64,000 bases of DNA from Aurantimonas marina (GCF_017183135.1 NZ_JADDXW010000011.1:62001-126000), one strand, 5' to 3'; positions 17,877-26,117 are shown, numbered from the stretch's first letter. Notes: a model not told the origin generated them from the sequence alone. Numbers and translations: made by a program.

Positions 17877-18875
17877 TTATTGCATGTCCTTCATCTTGTC
17901 GGTCACGACGCTCGACCAAGCGCCTTCCGGCTGCTTGGTGATGACCGGGTCCGAGCCGCCGCCCATCAGCACCTCGACCGTGTTCTCGGCTGAGGCCGTG
18001 TCGAGTGTGCCGTCCGAGCCATCGACGAGCTTGTTGATCTCACCGACCATGCGCTTCTGGTGTTCCTCGGTCTGGGCGCCGGTCATGTCGTTGTCGAGAA
18101 CGATACCAGCTGCCTCTTCCGGGTTCTCGGCGGCGTATTCCCAGCCCTTCATCGACGCTTTGACGAAGCGGGCGAGCTTGTCGACCATCGCCGGATCGTT
18201 CAGCGATTCCTCGAGCACGTAGAGCCCGTCCTCCAGTGTCGCGACGCCCTGGTCCTCGTATTTGAACACCGTCAGTTCTTCTTCGGGGATTCCCGCGTCG
18301 ATCACCTGCCAATACTCATTGTAGGTCATCGTCGAGATGCAATCGGCCTGCTTCTGGATCAGCGGGTCGACGTTGAAGCCCTGCTTGATGACCGTGACGC
18401 CGTCGGGGCCGCCCTCGGTGGACAGGCCGAGCTTCGACATCCAGGACAGGAACGGATACTCGTTACCGGAGAACCAGACGCCAAGGGTCTTGCCCTTGAA
18501 ATCCTCCGGCTTCTCGATGCCGGTCTCTTTGCGGCAGGTCAGCTCCATGCCCGACTTCTTGAACGGCTGGGCGATATTGACGAGCGGCAGCCCCTTCTCG
18601 CGGGCCGCCAGCGCCGCAGGCATCCAGTCGACGATGACGTCGGCGCCGCCGCCGGCGATCACCTGCTCGGGCGCGATGTCCGGGCCGCCGGGCTTGATCG
18701 TCACATCGAGACCGGCCTCTTCGTAGAAGCCCTTTTCCTTGGCGACGTAATAGCCGGCGAACTGGCCCTGGGTCACCCATTTGAGCTGCAGGGTCAGCGC
18801 GTCCTGCGCCATCGTCGGTCCGGTGAAACCCAGACCCGCGAGCGCGATCACCACGCCTGCCAGAAGCTTCCTCAT
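17877..18875 (-). CDS. ABC transporter substrate-binding protein (NMT1/SsuA-like), pyrimidine-type
   Basis: 332 residues with a Sec signal peptide (LLAGVVIALAGLGF...TMAQD). The mature part begins LTLQLKWVTQGQFAGYYVAK, the NMT1/THI5-like fold used for thiamine precursors, pyrimidines and sulfonates; EAGLDVTIKPGGPDIAPEQV and GVWFSGNEYPFLSW are further family motifs. A strong GGGAGAAGG precedes the ATG. It is the last gene of an operon with two permeases, an ATPase and the pyrimidine-degrading hydrolases, so uracil, thymine or a related base or ureide is the probable ligand (inference from context). Confidence 0.88.
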   Translation of the reverse strand: MRKLLAGVVIALAGLGFTGPTMAQDALTLQLKWVTQGQFAGYYVAKEKGFYEEAGLDVTIKPGGPDIAPEQVIAGGGADVIVDWMPAALAAREKGLPLVNIAQPFKKSGMELTCRKETGIEKPEDFKGKTLGVWFSGNEYPFLSWMSKLGLSTEGGPDGVTVIKQGFNVDPLIQKQADCISTMTYNEYWQVIDAGIPEEELTVFKYEDQGVATLEDGLYVLEESLNDPAMVDKLARFVKASMKGWEYAAENPEEAAGIVLDNDMTGAQTEEHQKRMVGEINKLVDGSDGTLDTASAENTVEVLMGGGSDPVITKQPEGAWSSVVTDKMKDMQ

Positions 18876-18908
18876 CTGCCTTCTCCCTTTGTTGTTTTAT
18901 GTTGAAGC

Positions 18909-19883
18909 CTACCCCTTGCGGTAGGACGGATGCCAGAAAGTCGCGGCCCGCTCGGCGACGGAGAGAAGGCCGTAGGTCAACGAACCGGCGAGCGCGGCGA
19001 CGGCGATCTCGGCCCAGACCATGTCGGTGTTCATCCGGCCGATCTCGGCCGAGATGCGAAAGCCCATGCCGACGATCGGCGTGCCGAAGAATTCCGCCAC
19101 GATCGCGCCGATCAGCGCCAGCGTCGAGTTGATCTTCAGGGCATTGAAGATGAAAGGCAACGCCGCCGGCAGCCGCAGCTTGACGAGGCTCTGAATGGAG
19201 CTCGCCCCATAAGTGCGCATCAGGTCGCGCTCCATGGCGCCCGCGGCGTTGAGTCCGGCGACAGTGTTCACCAGCATCGGGAAGAAGGTCATGACGACGA
19301 CCACGGCAGCCTTGGACGGCCAGTCGAAGCCGAACCACATCACCATGATCGGCGCGACGCCGACGATCGGCAGCGCCGAGACGAGATTGCCGATCGGCAG
19401 CAAGCCGCGTTTGAGGAAGGGCGAGCGGTCGATCAGCACCGCGACCAAGAAGCCCGAGCCGCAGCCGAGCGCATAGCCGGCGACGACCGCCTTCAGATAG
19501 GTCTGGACGAAATCCGCCCACAGGATCGACAGGGAATTCGCGATTCGGACGCCGATATCCGACGGCGCCGGCAGCAGCACGCTCGGCACCGCGAGCCCGC
19601 GCACCATGAACTCCCACAGGAGCAGCAGCGTCACGCCGAACACCAGCGGAATCAGGACGCCAAGAACCGTTCGCGCGACACGGCCCTGCGGCTCCAACGC
19701 GGCAAGTTTCACCGTCAACCGCCAGGATAACAGCCAGAAAGCGACGATGACGGCCGCCAGCGCCAGCCCGCGCTGCCCGGCTTCCAGCAGCGCCAGCGCC
19801 GCAAGTGCCGTGGCGCCGGCAAGCGTCGCCATCAGGGCGGTCGCGGCCGACCAGAAGCTGCCGAGGAGCCGTGCCCCACTCAC
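18909..19883 (-). CDS. ABC transporter permease (SsuC/TauC family), second copy
   Basis: 324 residues from a GTG at 19883 that overlaps the stop of the other permease (GTGA). The open frame runs further upstream inside the neighbour, but that extension is arginine-rich shadow sequence. The N-terminal part has two hydrophobic segments before the BPD_transp_1 core. The core includes VLLPAPSDIGVRIANSLSIL, FLVAVLIDRSPFLKRGLLPI and the EAA-like loop YGASSIQSLVKLRLPAALPF. It forms a heterodimeric inner-membrane channel with the upstream permease. Confidence 0.88.
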   Translation of the reverse strand: MSGARLLGSFWSAATALMATLAGATALAALALLEAGQRGLALAAVIVAFWLLSWRLTVKLAALEPQGRVARTVLGVLIPLVFGVTLLLLWEFMVRGLAVPSVLLPAPSDIGVRIANSLSILWADFVQTYLKAVVAGYALGCGSGFLVAVLIDRSPFLKRGLLPIGNLVSALPIVGVAPIMVMWFGFDWPSKAAVVVVMTFFPMLVNTVAGLNAAGAMERDLMRTYGASSIQSLVKLRLPAALPFIFNALKINSTLALIGAIVAEFFGTPIVGMGFRISAEIGRMNTDMVWAEIAVAALAGSLTYGLLSVAERAATFWHPSYRKG

Positions 19884-20827
19884 GACCGCGCGCCCATGCG
19901 CCTGAGCGAGGCGCGCTCGCCGACTCCGACGAGCCAGACCAGAACGCCGGCCATGACCGCGGCGGCGACCAGAGCCGACCAGATCTGGATAGTCTGGCCG
20001 TAATAGGACCCGGCCAGAAGCCGCGCCCCGAGTCCGGCGACCGCGCCGGTCGGTAATTCGCCGACGATGGCACCGACGAGAGCGGCGGCGACCGCCACCT
20101 TCATCGAGGTGAACAGGAACGGCATCGACGCCGGCCAGCGGAGCTTCGCCAAAATCTGCGGCCGGCTCGCCGAATAGGTGTGCATCAGGTCGAGCAGCAT
20201 GGCGTCGGGCGAGCGCAGCCCCTTCACCATGCCCACAGTGACCGGGAAGAATGACAGATAGGTCGAGATGATCGCCTTCGGCAAAAGCCCCTGCACGCCG
20301 ACAGCGTTGAGTACGACGATGATCATCGGCGCGATGGCGAGGATCGGGATTGTCTGCGAGGTGATGATCCAAGGCATCAGGCTCTTGTCGAGCGTGCGCG
20401 AATGGAGAATGCCGACGGCGAGTGCCACGCCCAGCGCGGTGCCGATGACGAAGCCGAGGAGGGTCGAGGACAGGGTGACCCAGGCATGAAACAGCAGCGA
20501 TCGCGGGGATGTCGGTTTCACGAGAACCGTCGATTTCCAGATTTCCGCGACGATCTGGTGCGGCGCCGGCAGGATCGGCCGCTCGGCGCTCCACGTCGCC
20601 GCGATCGTGTCGGCGATACCGTAGGCCTCGCCGGCGCGATCGAGCTTGTCGGTCTCGGTCTGCCAGTTCATGCCGATGGCGGCGAGATACCAGATCGCTA
20701 AAATCGCCGCGACAACGCTGAGGACCGGCACGGCGCGGCCCTCGACCATGCGCCGGCTGAGCCGCCGCAGCGGACCGGCATAGCCGATCGCGGCGCCTGG
20801 CTCGGCGATGCGGGTGGGCGCGGTCAT
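19880..20827 (-). CDS. ABC transporter permease (SsuC/TauC family), first copy
   Basis: 315 residues. One N-terminal membrane helix (VLSVVAAILAIWYLAAIGM) is followed by a periplasmic loop ending in ILPAPHQIVAEIW, then the transport domain with FVIGTALGVALAVGILHSRT, IPILAIAPMIIVVLNAVGVQ and the EAA loop TYSASRPQILAKLRWPASMP, which contacts the ATPase. It ends in a four-base overlap with the second permease. It shares the transporter role inferred for the operon: import of a pyrimidine-type substrate. Confidence 0.92.
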   Translation of the reverse strand: MTAPTRIAEPGAAIGYAGPLRRLSRRMVEGRAVPVLSVVAAILAIWYLAAIGMNWQTETDKLDRAGEAYGIADTIAATWSAERPILPAPHQIVAEIWKSTVLVKPTSPRSLLFHAWVTLSSTLLGFVIGTALGVALAVGILHSRTLDKSLMPWIITSQTIPILAIAPMIIVVLNAVGVQGLLPKAIISTYLSFFPVTVGMVKGLRSPDAMLLDLMHTYSASRPQILAKLRWPASMPFLFTSMKVAVAAALVGAIVGELPTGAVAGLGARLLAGSYYGQTIQIWSALVAAAVMAGVLVWLVGVGERASLRRMGARS

Positions 20828-20858
20828 GGGACTGTCGGTCCGTATGAACGATCCGGCC

Positions 20859-21224
20859 TCATCGCGAAGACGGCCAGACCATCAGAGTAAAGGCTGCTAT
20901 TCCGAGTATCATCCCGATCACCTGCGGCAGGGGCGGGCGCTCGCCGAAGACCGTGACCGCGACGATATTGATCAAGACGAGCTGCGCGATCGCGGAAGCC
21001 GAAATCGCGACACCTAGGCCGCTCTCGCGCATCAATCGGATCATCATCAGATTGCCGAGGGTGTAGAGCGAAAGTGCGAAGATCAGCACCGCGAGCGAAT
21101 TCGTCGACACATAGTAACGCGACGCCGAGGCCGCGGCGAGGAAAACCGACACCACGCCGAATAACCAGACCGTCGCGGTGCCGCTCACTGCCCATACCTG
21201 CCCCACCTGCCGATACCGCAACAC
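20859..21224 (-). CDS. Small four-helix membrane protein, SMR/EamA-like, in the ABC operon
   Basis: 121 residues with four hydrophobic segments (about 12-32, 42-62, 70-90 and 97-117), a length and topology like small multidrug resistance or half-EamA proteins. A typical piece is VAISASAIAQLVLINIVAVT followed by VFGERPPLPQVIGMILGIAA, resembling the SMR/DMT C-terminal hairpin. The SMR-typical Glu14 in helix 1 is not seen, so it is a relative rather than a clear QAC exporter. It sits between the ATPase (7 bases after its stop) and the first permease, which implies cotranscription with the transporter. A GTG at about 21185 is an alternative start. Confidence 0.72.
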   Translation of the reverse strand: MLRYRQVGQVWAVSGTATVWLFGVVSVFLAAASASRYYVSTNSLAVLIFALSLYTLGNLMMIRLMRESGLGVAISASAIAQLVLINIVAVTVFGERPPLPQVIGMILGIAAFTLMVWPSSR

Positions 21225-21230
21225 TGGTCG

Positions 21231-22070
21231 TCAGTCATAGCCGTGCCCTGCCCTCAGACCCTCGCGCACCCGGTGGGCGATCGCGAGAAATTCTGGCGTG
21301 TCGCGGATTTCCAGCGGCCGGTCCGGGCCGAGGTCGCAATCGATCAACTCGTGGATGCGGCCCGGGCGCGGGCTCATCACGACAATGCGGGTCGACAGGA
21401 ACACCGCCTCCGGGATCGAATGGGTGACGAAGACGACGGTCTTTTGGGTCTTCGCCCAGAGTTTCAACAGCTCCTCGTTGAGATGGTCGCGAACGATCTC
21501 GTCGAGCGCGCCGAACGGTTCGTCCATCAACAGAAGATCCGGGTCGAAGGACAGCGCCCGCGCGATCGAGGCGCGCTGCTGCATGCCGCCGGACAATTGC
21601 CAGGGAAATTTGCCGCCGAAGCCGGACAGACCGACGAGATCCAGATTGCTCGCGATCCGCCGCTGCCGGTCGGCCTTGTCGAAGCCCATGATCTCCAGCG
21701 GCAGCGCGATGTTCTTCTCGATGGTGCGCCAGGGATAAAGCGCCGCCGCCTGGAAGACATAGCCATAGGCGCGCGCCTGCCGGGCCGCGTCCGACGTCAT
21801 GCCGTTGACCGAGATCGTGCCGCCGGTCGGCTGTTCCAGATCGGCGATGACACGCAAGAGCGTGGTCTTGCCGCAGCCGGACGGGCCGATGAAGGAGACG
21901 AATTCGCCCTTGAAGATGTCGAGATCGATCGACGACAGGGCATGAACGGGCATGTCGGCGGTCTCGAAGACGAGATCAAGGTCGCGGGCCTGAATGGCCG
22001 GCGCTCCGTGCAGTCCCCCTCCCCCTTGAGGGGAGGGGACAGGGGTGGGGGTCCCGATAAAAGTCGTCAA
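21231..22070 (-). CDS. ABC transporter ATP-binding protein (SsuB/TauB family), uncertain start
   Basis: The ATPase core begins with IQARDLDLVFETADMPVHAL. Walker A is FIGPSGCGKTTLLRV, the signature is LSGGMQQRASIARAL, and Walker B is LLLMDEPFGALDEI followed by VVFVTHSIPEAVFLS. The 5' end is odd. No ATG or GTG exists in frame before the core; candidates are TTG at 22070, which overlaps the stop of the DUF559 gene (TTGA), TTG at 22109, or an internal CTG. The codons before the core (TPTPVPSPQGGGG) are translated from one of the 39-bp inverted repeats. The repeat therefore seems to have replaced the original start. It powers the adjacent permease pair. Confidence 0.85.
   Translation of the reverse strand: MTTFIGTPTPVPSPQGGGGLHGAPAIQARDLDLVFETADMPVHALSSIDLDIFKGEFVSFIGPSGCGKTTLLRVIADLEQPTGGTISVNGMTSDAARQARAYGYVFQAAALYPWRTIEKNIALPLEIMGFDKADRQRRIASNLDLVGLSGFGGKFPWQLSGGMQQRASIARALSFDPDLLLMDEPFGALDEIVRDHLNEELLKLWAKTQKTVVFVTHSIPEAVFLSTRIVVMSPRPGRIHELIDCDLGPDRPLEIRDTPEFLAIAHRVREGLRAGHGYD
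22013..22051. repeat. 39-bp inverted repeat, left copy (downstream of the DUF559 gene)
   Basis: The plus strand reads GTCCCCCTCCCCCTTGAGGG and continues to GGGGTGGGGG at 22051. It contains a hairpin CCCCTCCCC-CTTGA-GGGGAGGGG. Its reverse complement recurs at 22441-22479 with 36 of 39 positions identical. It extends into the 5' end of the ABC ATPase frame. Confidence 0.9.
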
Positions 22071-22435
22071 TGTCTCAAGCCCAAAGCGATCAGAACCTCC
22101 TCTATGCAACCGTCGAGATCAGTGTCGATCTCGCCGGTATTGAAGCGCAAGACACGATATCCTTGTCGTTTCAACCAAGCGTCGCGGATCGCATCTCGCG
22201 CGAAACGTTCGGGTTCGAAGTGAAATTCTCCATCGACTTCCACTATCAGACGAGCCGAATGTATCGCGAAATCCGGGACGTAGGGACCGATAGGCACCTG
22301 TTTTCGCGCGTGAATCCCATAAAGCTTTCGGAATGACTTCAACTCGTTCCAGAGGCGTTTCTCGCCTTCGGTCATCGTCTTGCGAAGTCGCCTGGCCCTT
22401 CGGATCAAAGGCGGGTCGACACGGGTTGGCGACAT
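22067..22435 (-). CDS. DUF559 (Vsr-like PD-(D/E)XK) endonuclease-domain protein
   Basis: 122 residues from ATG 22435. The whole protein is a DUF559 domain: helical LRKTMTEGEKRLWNELKSFR, then HARKQVPIGPYVPDFAIHSA with Asp55 of the PDF motif, ARLIVEVDGEFHF with Glu66 and Asp68 (the E-x-D of the nuclease core), and GYRVLRFNTGEI at the end. These match the very-short-patch-repair/PD-(D/E)XK superfamily. Both flanks carry the 39-bp inverted repeats, so gene plus repeats looks like a discrete cassette placed between hydA and the ABC ATPase. No methylase or restriction partner is adjacent. Biological role unknown. Confidence 0.88.
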   Translation of the reverse strand: MSPTRVDPPLIRRARRLRKTMTEGEKRLWNELKSFRKLYGIHARKQVPIGPYVPDFAIHSARLIVEVDGEFHFEPERFARDAIRDAWLKRQGYRVLRFNTGEIDTDLDGCIEEVLIALGLRH

Positions 22436-22440
22436 TCTTA

Positions 22441-22479
22441 CCCCCACCCCTAGCCCCTCCCCTCAAGGGGGAGGGGAAC
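22441..22479. repeat. 39-bp inverted repeat, right copy (upstream of the DUF559 gene)
   Basis: The plus strand starts CCCCCACCCCTAGCCCCTCC and ends GGGGGAGGGGAAC. The reverse complement matches 22013-22051 at 36 of 39 positions. The repeat ends 5 bases before the DUF559 start codon region and about 44 bases after the hydA stop. The internal CCCCTCCCC/GGGGAGGGG stem could fold as a hairpin in the transcript. Confidence 0.9.
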
Positions 22480-22522
22480 TGGCTTGCGGCCGGCACGCAA
22501 ACCTGGCGCATCTGCTTTCAAA

Positions 22523-23971
22523 TCAAACCCCCGCCGGAATGCCCGTGCGCTCTACCTTGCGCGGCGCGGTGAGTTCCTTCCAGGTCGACAGCGCCCTGGC
22601 GACCGGCGCGTTGGCGGGCCGCTCGATGAAGCGGCCGTCGCCGGTCGCGGCGCGCACGTCGCCCTCCTTGTAGGCAAGCCGGCCGCGCGAAAAGCTCATC
22701 ACCGGCAGGCCGGTCACCTCGATGCCCTCGAAGACGTTGTATTCGATCGCCGATTTCTGGGTCTTGGCCGAAATCGTCTTGGTCGCGGCCGGATCCCAGA
22801 CGATGATGTCGGCATCGGCGCCGGGCAGGATCGCGCCTTTCTTCGGATAGATGTTGAGGATCTTGGCGATGTTGGTCGAGGTGACGGCGACGAACTCGTT
22901 CATGGTCAAGCGACCGGTTCTGACCCCCTTGGTCCACAGCACCGGCAGCCGGTCCTCCAGCCCGCCCGTGCCGTTCGGGATCTTGGTGAAGTCGCCGACG
23001 CCCATGCGCTTTTGCTCATCGCTGAAGGCGCAATGGTCGGTCGCGACCACCTGCAGCGAGCCAGCCGCCAGCCCCGCCCAGAGCGAATCCTGATGCATCC
23101 TGTTGCGGAAGGGCGGTGACATCACCCGGCGCGCCGCATGCTGCCAGTCCGGGTTGAAATATTCGCTCTCGTCGAGGGTGAGATGCTGGATCAACGGCTC
23201 GCCGAAGACCCGCATCCCCTTTTGCCGCGCCCGGCGGATCGCCTCATGGGCCTGCTCGCAGGACGTGTGGACGACATAGAGCGGCACACCGGCCTGGTCG
23301 GCGATCATGATGGCGCGATTGACCGCCTCGCCCTCGACCTCGGGCGGGCGCGAATAGGCATGGCCTTCCGGCCCGTTATTGCCCTCGGCCATGAGTTTTT
23401 GCTGCAGGAAGGCGACGACGTCGCCATTCTCGGCATGGACCAGCGGCATCGCGCCGAGTTCGGCGCAGCGCGAGAAGGAGGCGAACATCTCATCGTCGTT
23501 CACCATCAGCGCGCCCTTGTAGGCCATGAAGTGCTTGAAGGTGTTGATGCCTTGGCTGACGACCTTCGGCATCTCGTCGAAGACCTGTTCGCCCCACCAG
23601 GTGATCGCCATGTGGAAGGAATAGTCGGTGCGCGCCTTGCCGGCTTTCTGGTACCAGGTCTGCAGCGCGTCGATGAGCCCCTGCCCCGGTCCCGGCAGGC
23701 AGAAGTCGACCGTCATCGTGGTGCCGCCGGCCAGCGCCGCCGCCGTGCCGCTATCGAAATCGTCGGCCGAGAACGTGCCCATGAAGGGCATTTCCATATG
23801 AGTGTGCGGGTCGATGCCGCCCGGCATGACATAGGCGCCGGAGGCGTCGATCACCTCGTCGCCATCCAGATCCGGCCCCACATCGACGATCTTGTCGCCG
23901 TCGATCAGGACGTCGGCCTTCCAGGTGCGGTCGGCGGTGACGACGGTACCGTTCTTGATGACGATGGTCAT
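22523..23971 (-). CDS. hydA: Dihydropyrimidinase (D-hydantoinase)
   Basis: 482 residues, the standard length. It hydrolyses dihydrouracil/dihydrothymine to N-carbamoyl-beta-amino acids. The cyclic amidohydrolase signature is PGGIDPHTHMEMPFMGTFSA with the HxH metal ligands. The lysine expected to be carboxylated is in NTFKHFMAYKGALM. Further ligands are in the HAENGD and VVHTSCEQAHEAI regions, and the catalytic Asp is in VATDHCAFSDEQKRMG. The ATG at 23971 overlaps the stop of the preceding HhH-GPD-like gene (ATGA). It is the ring-opening step of the reductive pyrimidine pathway encoded here. Confidence 0.95.
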   Translation of the reverse strand: MTIVIKNGTVVTADRTWKADVLIDGDKIVDVGPDLDGDEVIDASGAYVMPGGIDPHTHMEMPFMGTFSADDFDSGTAAALAGGTTMTVDFCLPGPGQGLIDALQTWYQKAGKARTDYSFHMAITWWGEQVFDEMPKVVSQGINTFKHFMAYKGALMVNDDEMFASFSRCAELGAMPLVHAENGDVVAFLQQKLMAEGNNGPEGHAYSRPPEVEGEAVNRAIMIADQAGVPLYVVHTSCEQAHEAIRRARQKGMRVFGEPLIQHLTLDESEYFNPDWQHAARRVMSPPFRNRMHQDSLWAGLAAGSLQVVATDHCAFSDEQKRMGVGDFTKIPNGTGGLEDRLPVLWTKGVRTGRLTMNEFVAVTSTNIAKILNIYPKKGAILPGADADIIVWDPAATKTISAKTQKSAIEYNVFEGIEVTGLPVMSFSRGRLAYKEGDVRAATGDGRFIERPANAPVARALSTWKELTAPRKVERTGIPAGV

Positions 23972-24795
23972 TTTTTATTCTTTCTGCTTTGCTTTCGATG
24001 CTCCCGTTCGAAGTGCCAGATCACCAAATCCAGATTTCCGGGTGAAACGTGGTGGTCTTCCGCAACAATCTTGAGCAATCGCACGGCATTAGCCGCGCTA
24101 ACCTGCCTACCGAGCGCTCGGGACACGTATGAAATGACCATCGTATCCCCTTTGATAAAGTCATCTCGCCCGCACAATAACAGGAAAAACTGAATGAGAG
24201 CCGGCCCAACTCCATGAACTTTCTCAAGCTCGCAGGCCATTTTTTCGATTTCGGACAGAGACATCCGCCCGATCACAGCGAGGTCCGCATTTCCCAATGC
24301 CTGCGAGATATCAAGGCATATGTCGGACTTAAGTCGCCCGCCAATCTTTTGCTTATTAAATACTACCTCTTCTTTCATTTCACCAAAAAATCTGGTAAAA
24401 TCATTTAAGGTGAAATCCGCAACTTTTCCCTTCTTCGCCTTGGCATACGCCTCAAAGCGGTCGGTAACATTCATCCATGCAGTGTTATTTGCTTGTATAG
24501 AAAACACAGCACCGATTATTGCTCTCGCCACAGAAACGGCTGGACGCCGCTTAGCGTTTGCCGCGCCAGCCAAAAGCTGATCGGTCTGTAGCGCACTACT
24601 TAATTCCTGCTGCTCGGCAGTGATCGCGAAATCGCGCTTGCGGTGTCCATGCTCGATAATTTGTCGCGCAAGGACAATCGCCTTTTTCTTCGCTTCGACG
24701 TAGTAACTCTCGGACACCCAGATTTCTTTAGGTCGATATCCCAAGGACAGAAGTTTCCGACGCTCCACCTCGCTCAGTTCCTCTTGACTCTCCAT
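23968..24795 (-). CDS. HhH-GPD (endonuclease III-like) DNA glycosylase-related protein, AT-rich insert
   Basis: 275 residues. Residues about 88-108 (RAIIGAVFSIQANNTAW) resemble the LLSxQxxD segment of endonuclease III. Residues 193-205 (VHGVGPALIQFF) form a helix-hairpin-helix, and 20 residues later GDTMVISYVSRALG aligns with the VDTHVxR motif, putting Asp217 at the catalytic aspartate. The bifunctional lysine of the GVGRKTA motif is absent, as in monofunctional glycosylases, and no FeS cysteine cluster is seen. Composition is clearly more AT-rich than the neighbours, suggesting transfer. Its stop overlaps the hydA start (ATGA), so it is embedded in the operon. Function in base repair, or on a modified base, is inference. 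Confidence 0.7.
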   Translation of the reverse strand: MESQEELSEVERRKLLSLGYRPKEIWVSESYYVEAKKKAIVLARQIIEHGHRKRDFAITAEQQELSSALQTDQLLAGAANAKRRPAVSVARAIIGAVFSIQANNTAWMNVTDRFEAYAKAKKGKVADFTLNDFTRFFGEMKEEVVFNKQKIGGRLKSDICLDISQALGNADLAVIGRMSLSEIEKMACELEKVHGVGPALIQFFLLLCGRDDFIKGDTMVISYVSRALGRQVSAANAVRLLKIVAEDHHVSPGNLDLVIWHFEREHRKQSRKNKK

Positions 24796-24831
24796 CTAAG
24801 GGTAACTCCCGGCTTCCAAACCTGCCCGATC

Positions 24832-26079
24832 CTACTCCACCACCACCGCCGTCTCCACAACGGCATGCATCAGCACGTTCGCCCCCGCCGTCGCCCATTC
24901 CTTGGAGATCTCCTCGGCCTCGTTGTGGGACAGGCCGTCGACGCAGGGGCACATCACCATCGCCGTCGGCGCGACGCGGTTGATCCAGCAGGCGTCGTGG
25001 CCAGCGCCGGAGACGATGTTCCTGTGCGAATAGCCGAGGCGTTCGGCGGCATCGCGGACGGCCTTGACGCAGTCTTCGTCGAACGTCACGGGGTCGAAAT
25101 GCCCGACCTCGTCGACCGCGGCGCCGATGTCGAGCGCCTCGGCGATGGTGTCGATGCCGTCCTCGATGCGCTCGCGCATGGTATCCAGCGTCTCCTTGGA
25201 GGGCGAGCGGATGTCGATGGTGAAGACGGCCCGGCCGGGAATGATGTTGCGCGAGTTGGGGTAGATCTCGGCATGGCCAATCGCGCCGACGGCGTTCGGC
25301 TGGTAGTCCATCGCCACCTCGTGAACGAGTTCGGTGATCCGCGCCATGCCCAGCCCGGCGTTGCGGCGCTTGGGCATCGGTGTCGAGCCGGTGTGGCTCT
25401 CGCGGCCGGTCAGCGTCACCTGCAACCAGTAGAGCCCCTGCCCGTGGGTGACGACGCCGATATCGAGTCCTTCGTCCTCAAGGATCGGCCCCTGCTCGAT
25501 ATGCAGTTCGAAGAACGCCTTCATTCGGCGCGAGCCGACCGGCTCATCCCCCTCCCAGCCGATCCGCTTCAACTCGTCGCCGAAGCGCTTGCCGCTCGCA
25601 TCGGTGCGATCCTTGGCCCAAGCCTCGTCATGGACACCGGCGAAGACGCCCGACGCCAGCATCGCCGGGGCGAAGCGGGTGCCCTCCTCGTTCGTCCAGT
25701 TGGTGACGACGATCGGATGCTTCGTCTTGATGTTGAGGTCGTTCAGCGTGCGGATCAGTTCCAGCCCGCCGAGAACGCCGAGGACGCCATCATATTTGCC
25801 ACCGGTCGGCTGGGTATCGAGATGGCTGCCGACATAGACGGGCAGGGCATCCGGGTCGGTGCCCTCGCGCCGCGCGAACATCGTGCCCATGGAATCGACG
25901 CCCATTGTGAGCCCGGCGGCCTCACACCAGGACTGGAACAGGTGCCGTCCCTCACCGTCGGCGTCGGTCAGCGTCTGGCGGTTATTGCCGCCGGCGACAC
26001 CGGGGCCGATCTTCGCCATTTCCATGATCGAGTCCCAGAGCCGGTCAGCGTTGATCTGGAGGTTGGAAGCAAGGCTCAT
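24832..26079 (-). CDS. Beta-ureidopropionase / N-carbamoyl-amino acid hydrolase (Zn-dependent, M20 family)
   Basis: 415 residues. It cleaves N-carbamoyl-beta-alanine (or -isobutyrate) to the beta-amino acid, CO2 and NH3. The metal-binding M20 motifs are GSHLDTQPTGGKYDGVLGVL, NWTNEEGTRFAP, TGRESHTGSTPMPKRRN and, at the C-terminus, SGAGHDACWINRVAPTAMV. I start at ATG 26079, 5 bases after GAGGGA; another ATG four codons upstream has no Shine-Dalgarno. It is cotranscribed with hydA and the aminotransferase. Substrate assignment rests on the pyrimidine context (PydC-type). Confidence 0.92.
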   Translation of the reverse strand: MSLASNLQINADRLWDSIMEMAKIGPGVAGGNNRQTLTDADGEGRHLFQSWCEAAGLTMGVDSMGTMFARREGTDPDALPVYVGSHLDTQPTGGKYDGVLGVLGGLELIRTLNDLNIKTKHPIVVTNWTNEEGTRFAPAMLASGVFAGVHDEAWAKDRTDASGKRFGDELKRIGWEGDEPVGSRRMKAFFELHIEQGPILEDEGLDIGVVTHGQGLYWLQVTLTGRESHTGSTPMPKRRNAGLGMARITELVHEVAMDYQPNAVGAIGHAEIYPNSRNIIPGRAVFTIDIRSPSKETLDTMRERIEDGIDTIAEALDIGAAVDEVGHFDPVTFDEDCVKAVRDAAERLGYSHRNIVSGAGHDACWINRVAPTAMVMCPCVDGLSHNEAEEISKEWATAGANVLMHAVVETAVVVE

Positions 26080-26117
26080 GGAATCCCTCATGTCTGGTCG
26101 TCAGCAATGGGCGGTGG

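Noticed and set aside
18909-20594. Long version of the second permease extending to 20594
   Set aside because: The extra N-terminal part lies over the first permease in another frame and is Arg/Asp-rich. The GTGA overlap at 19880-19883 gives a natural start.
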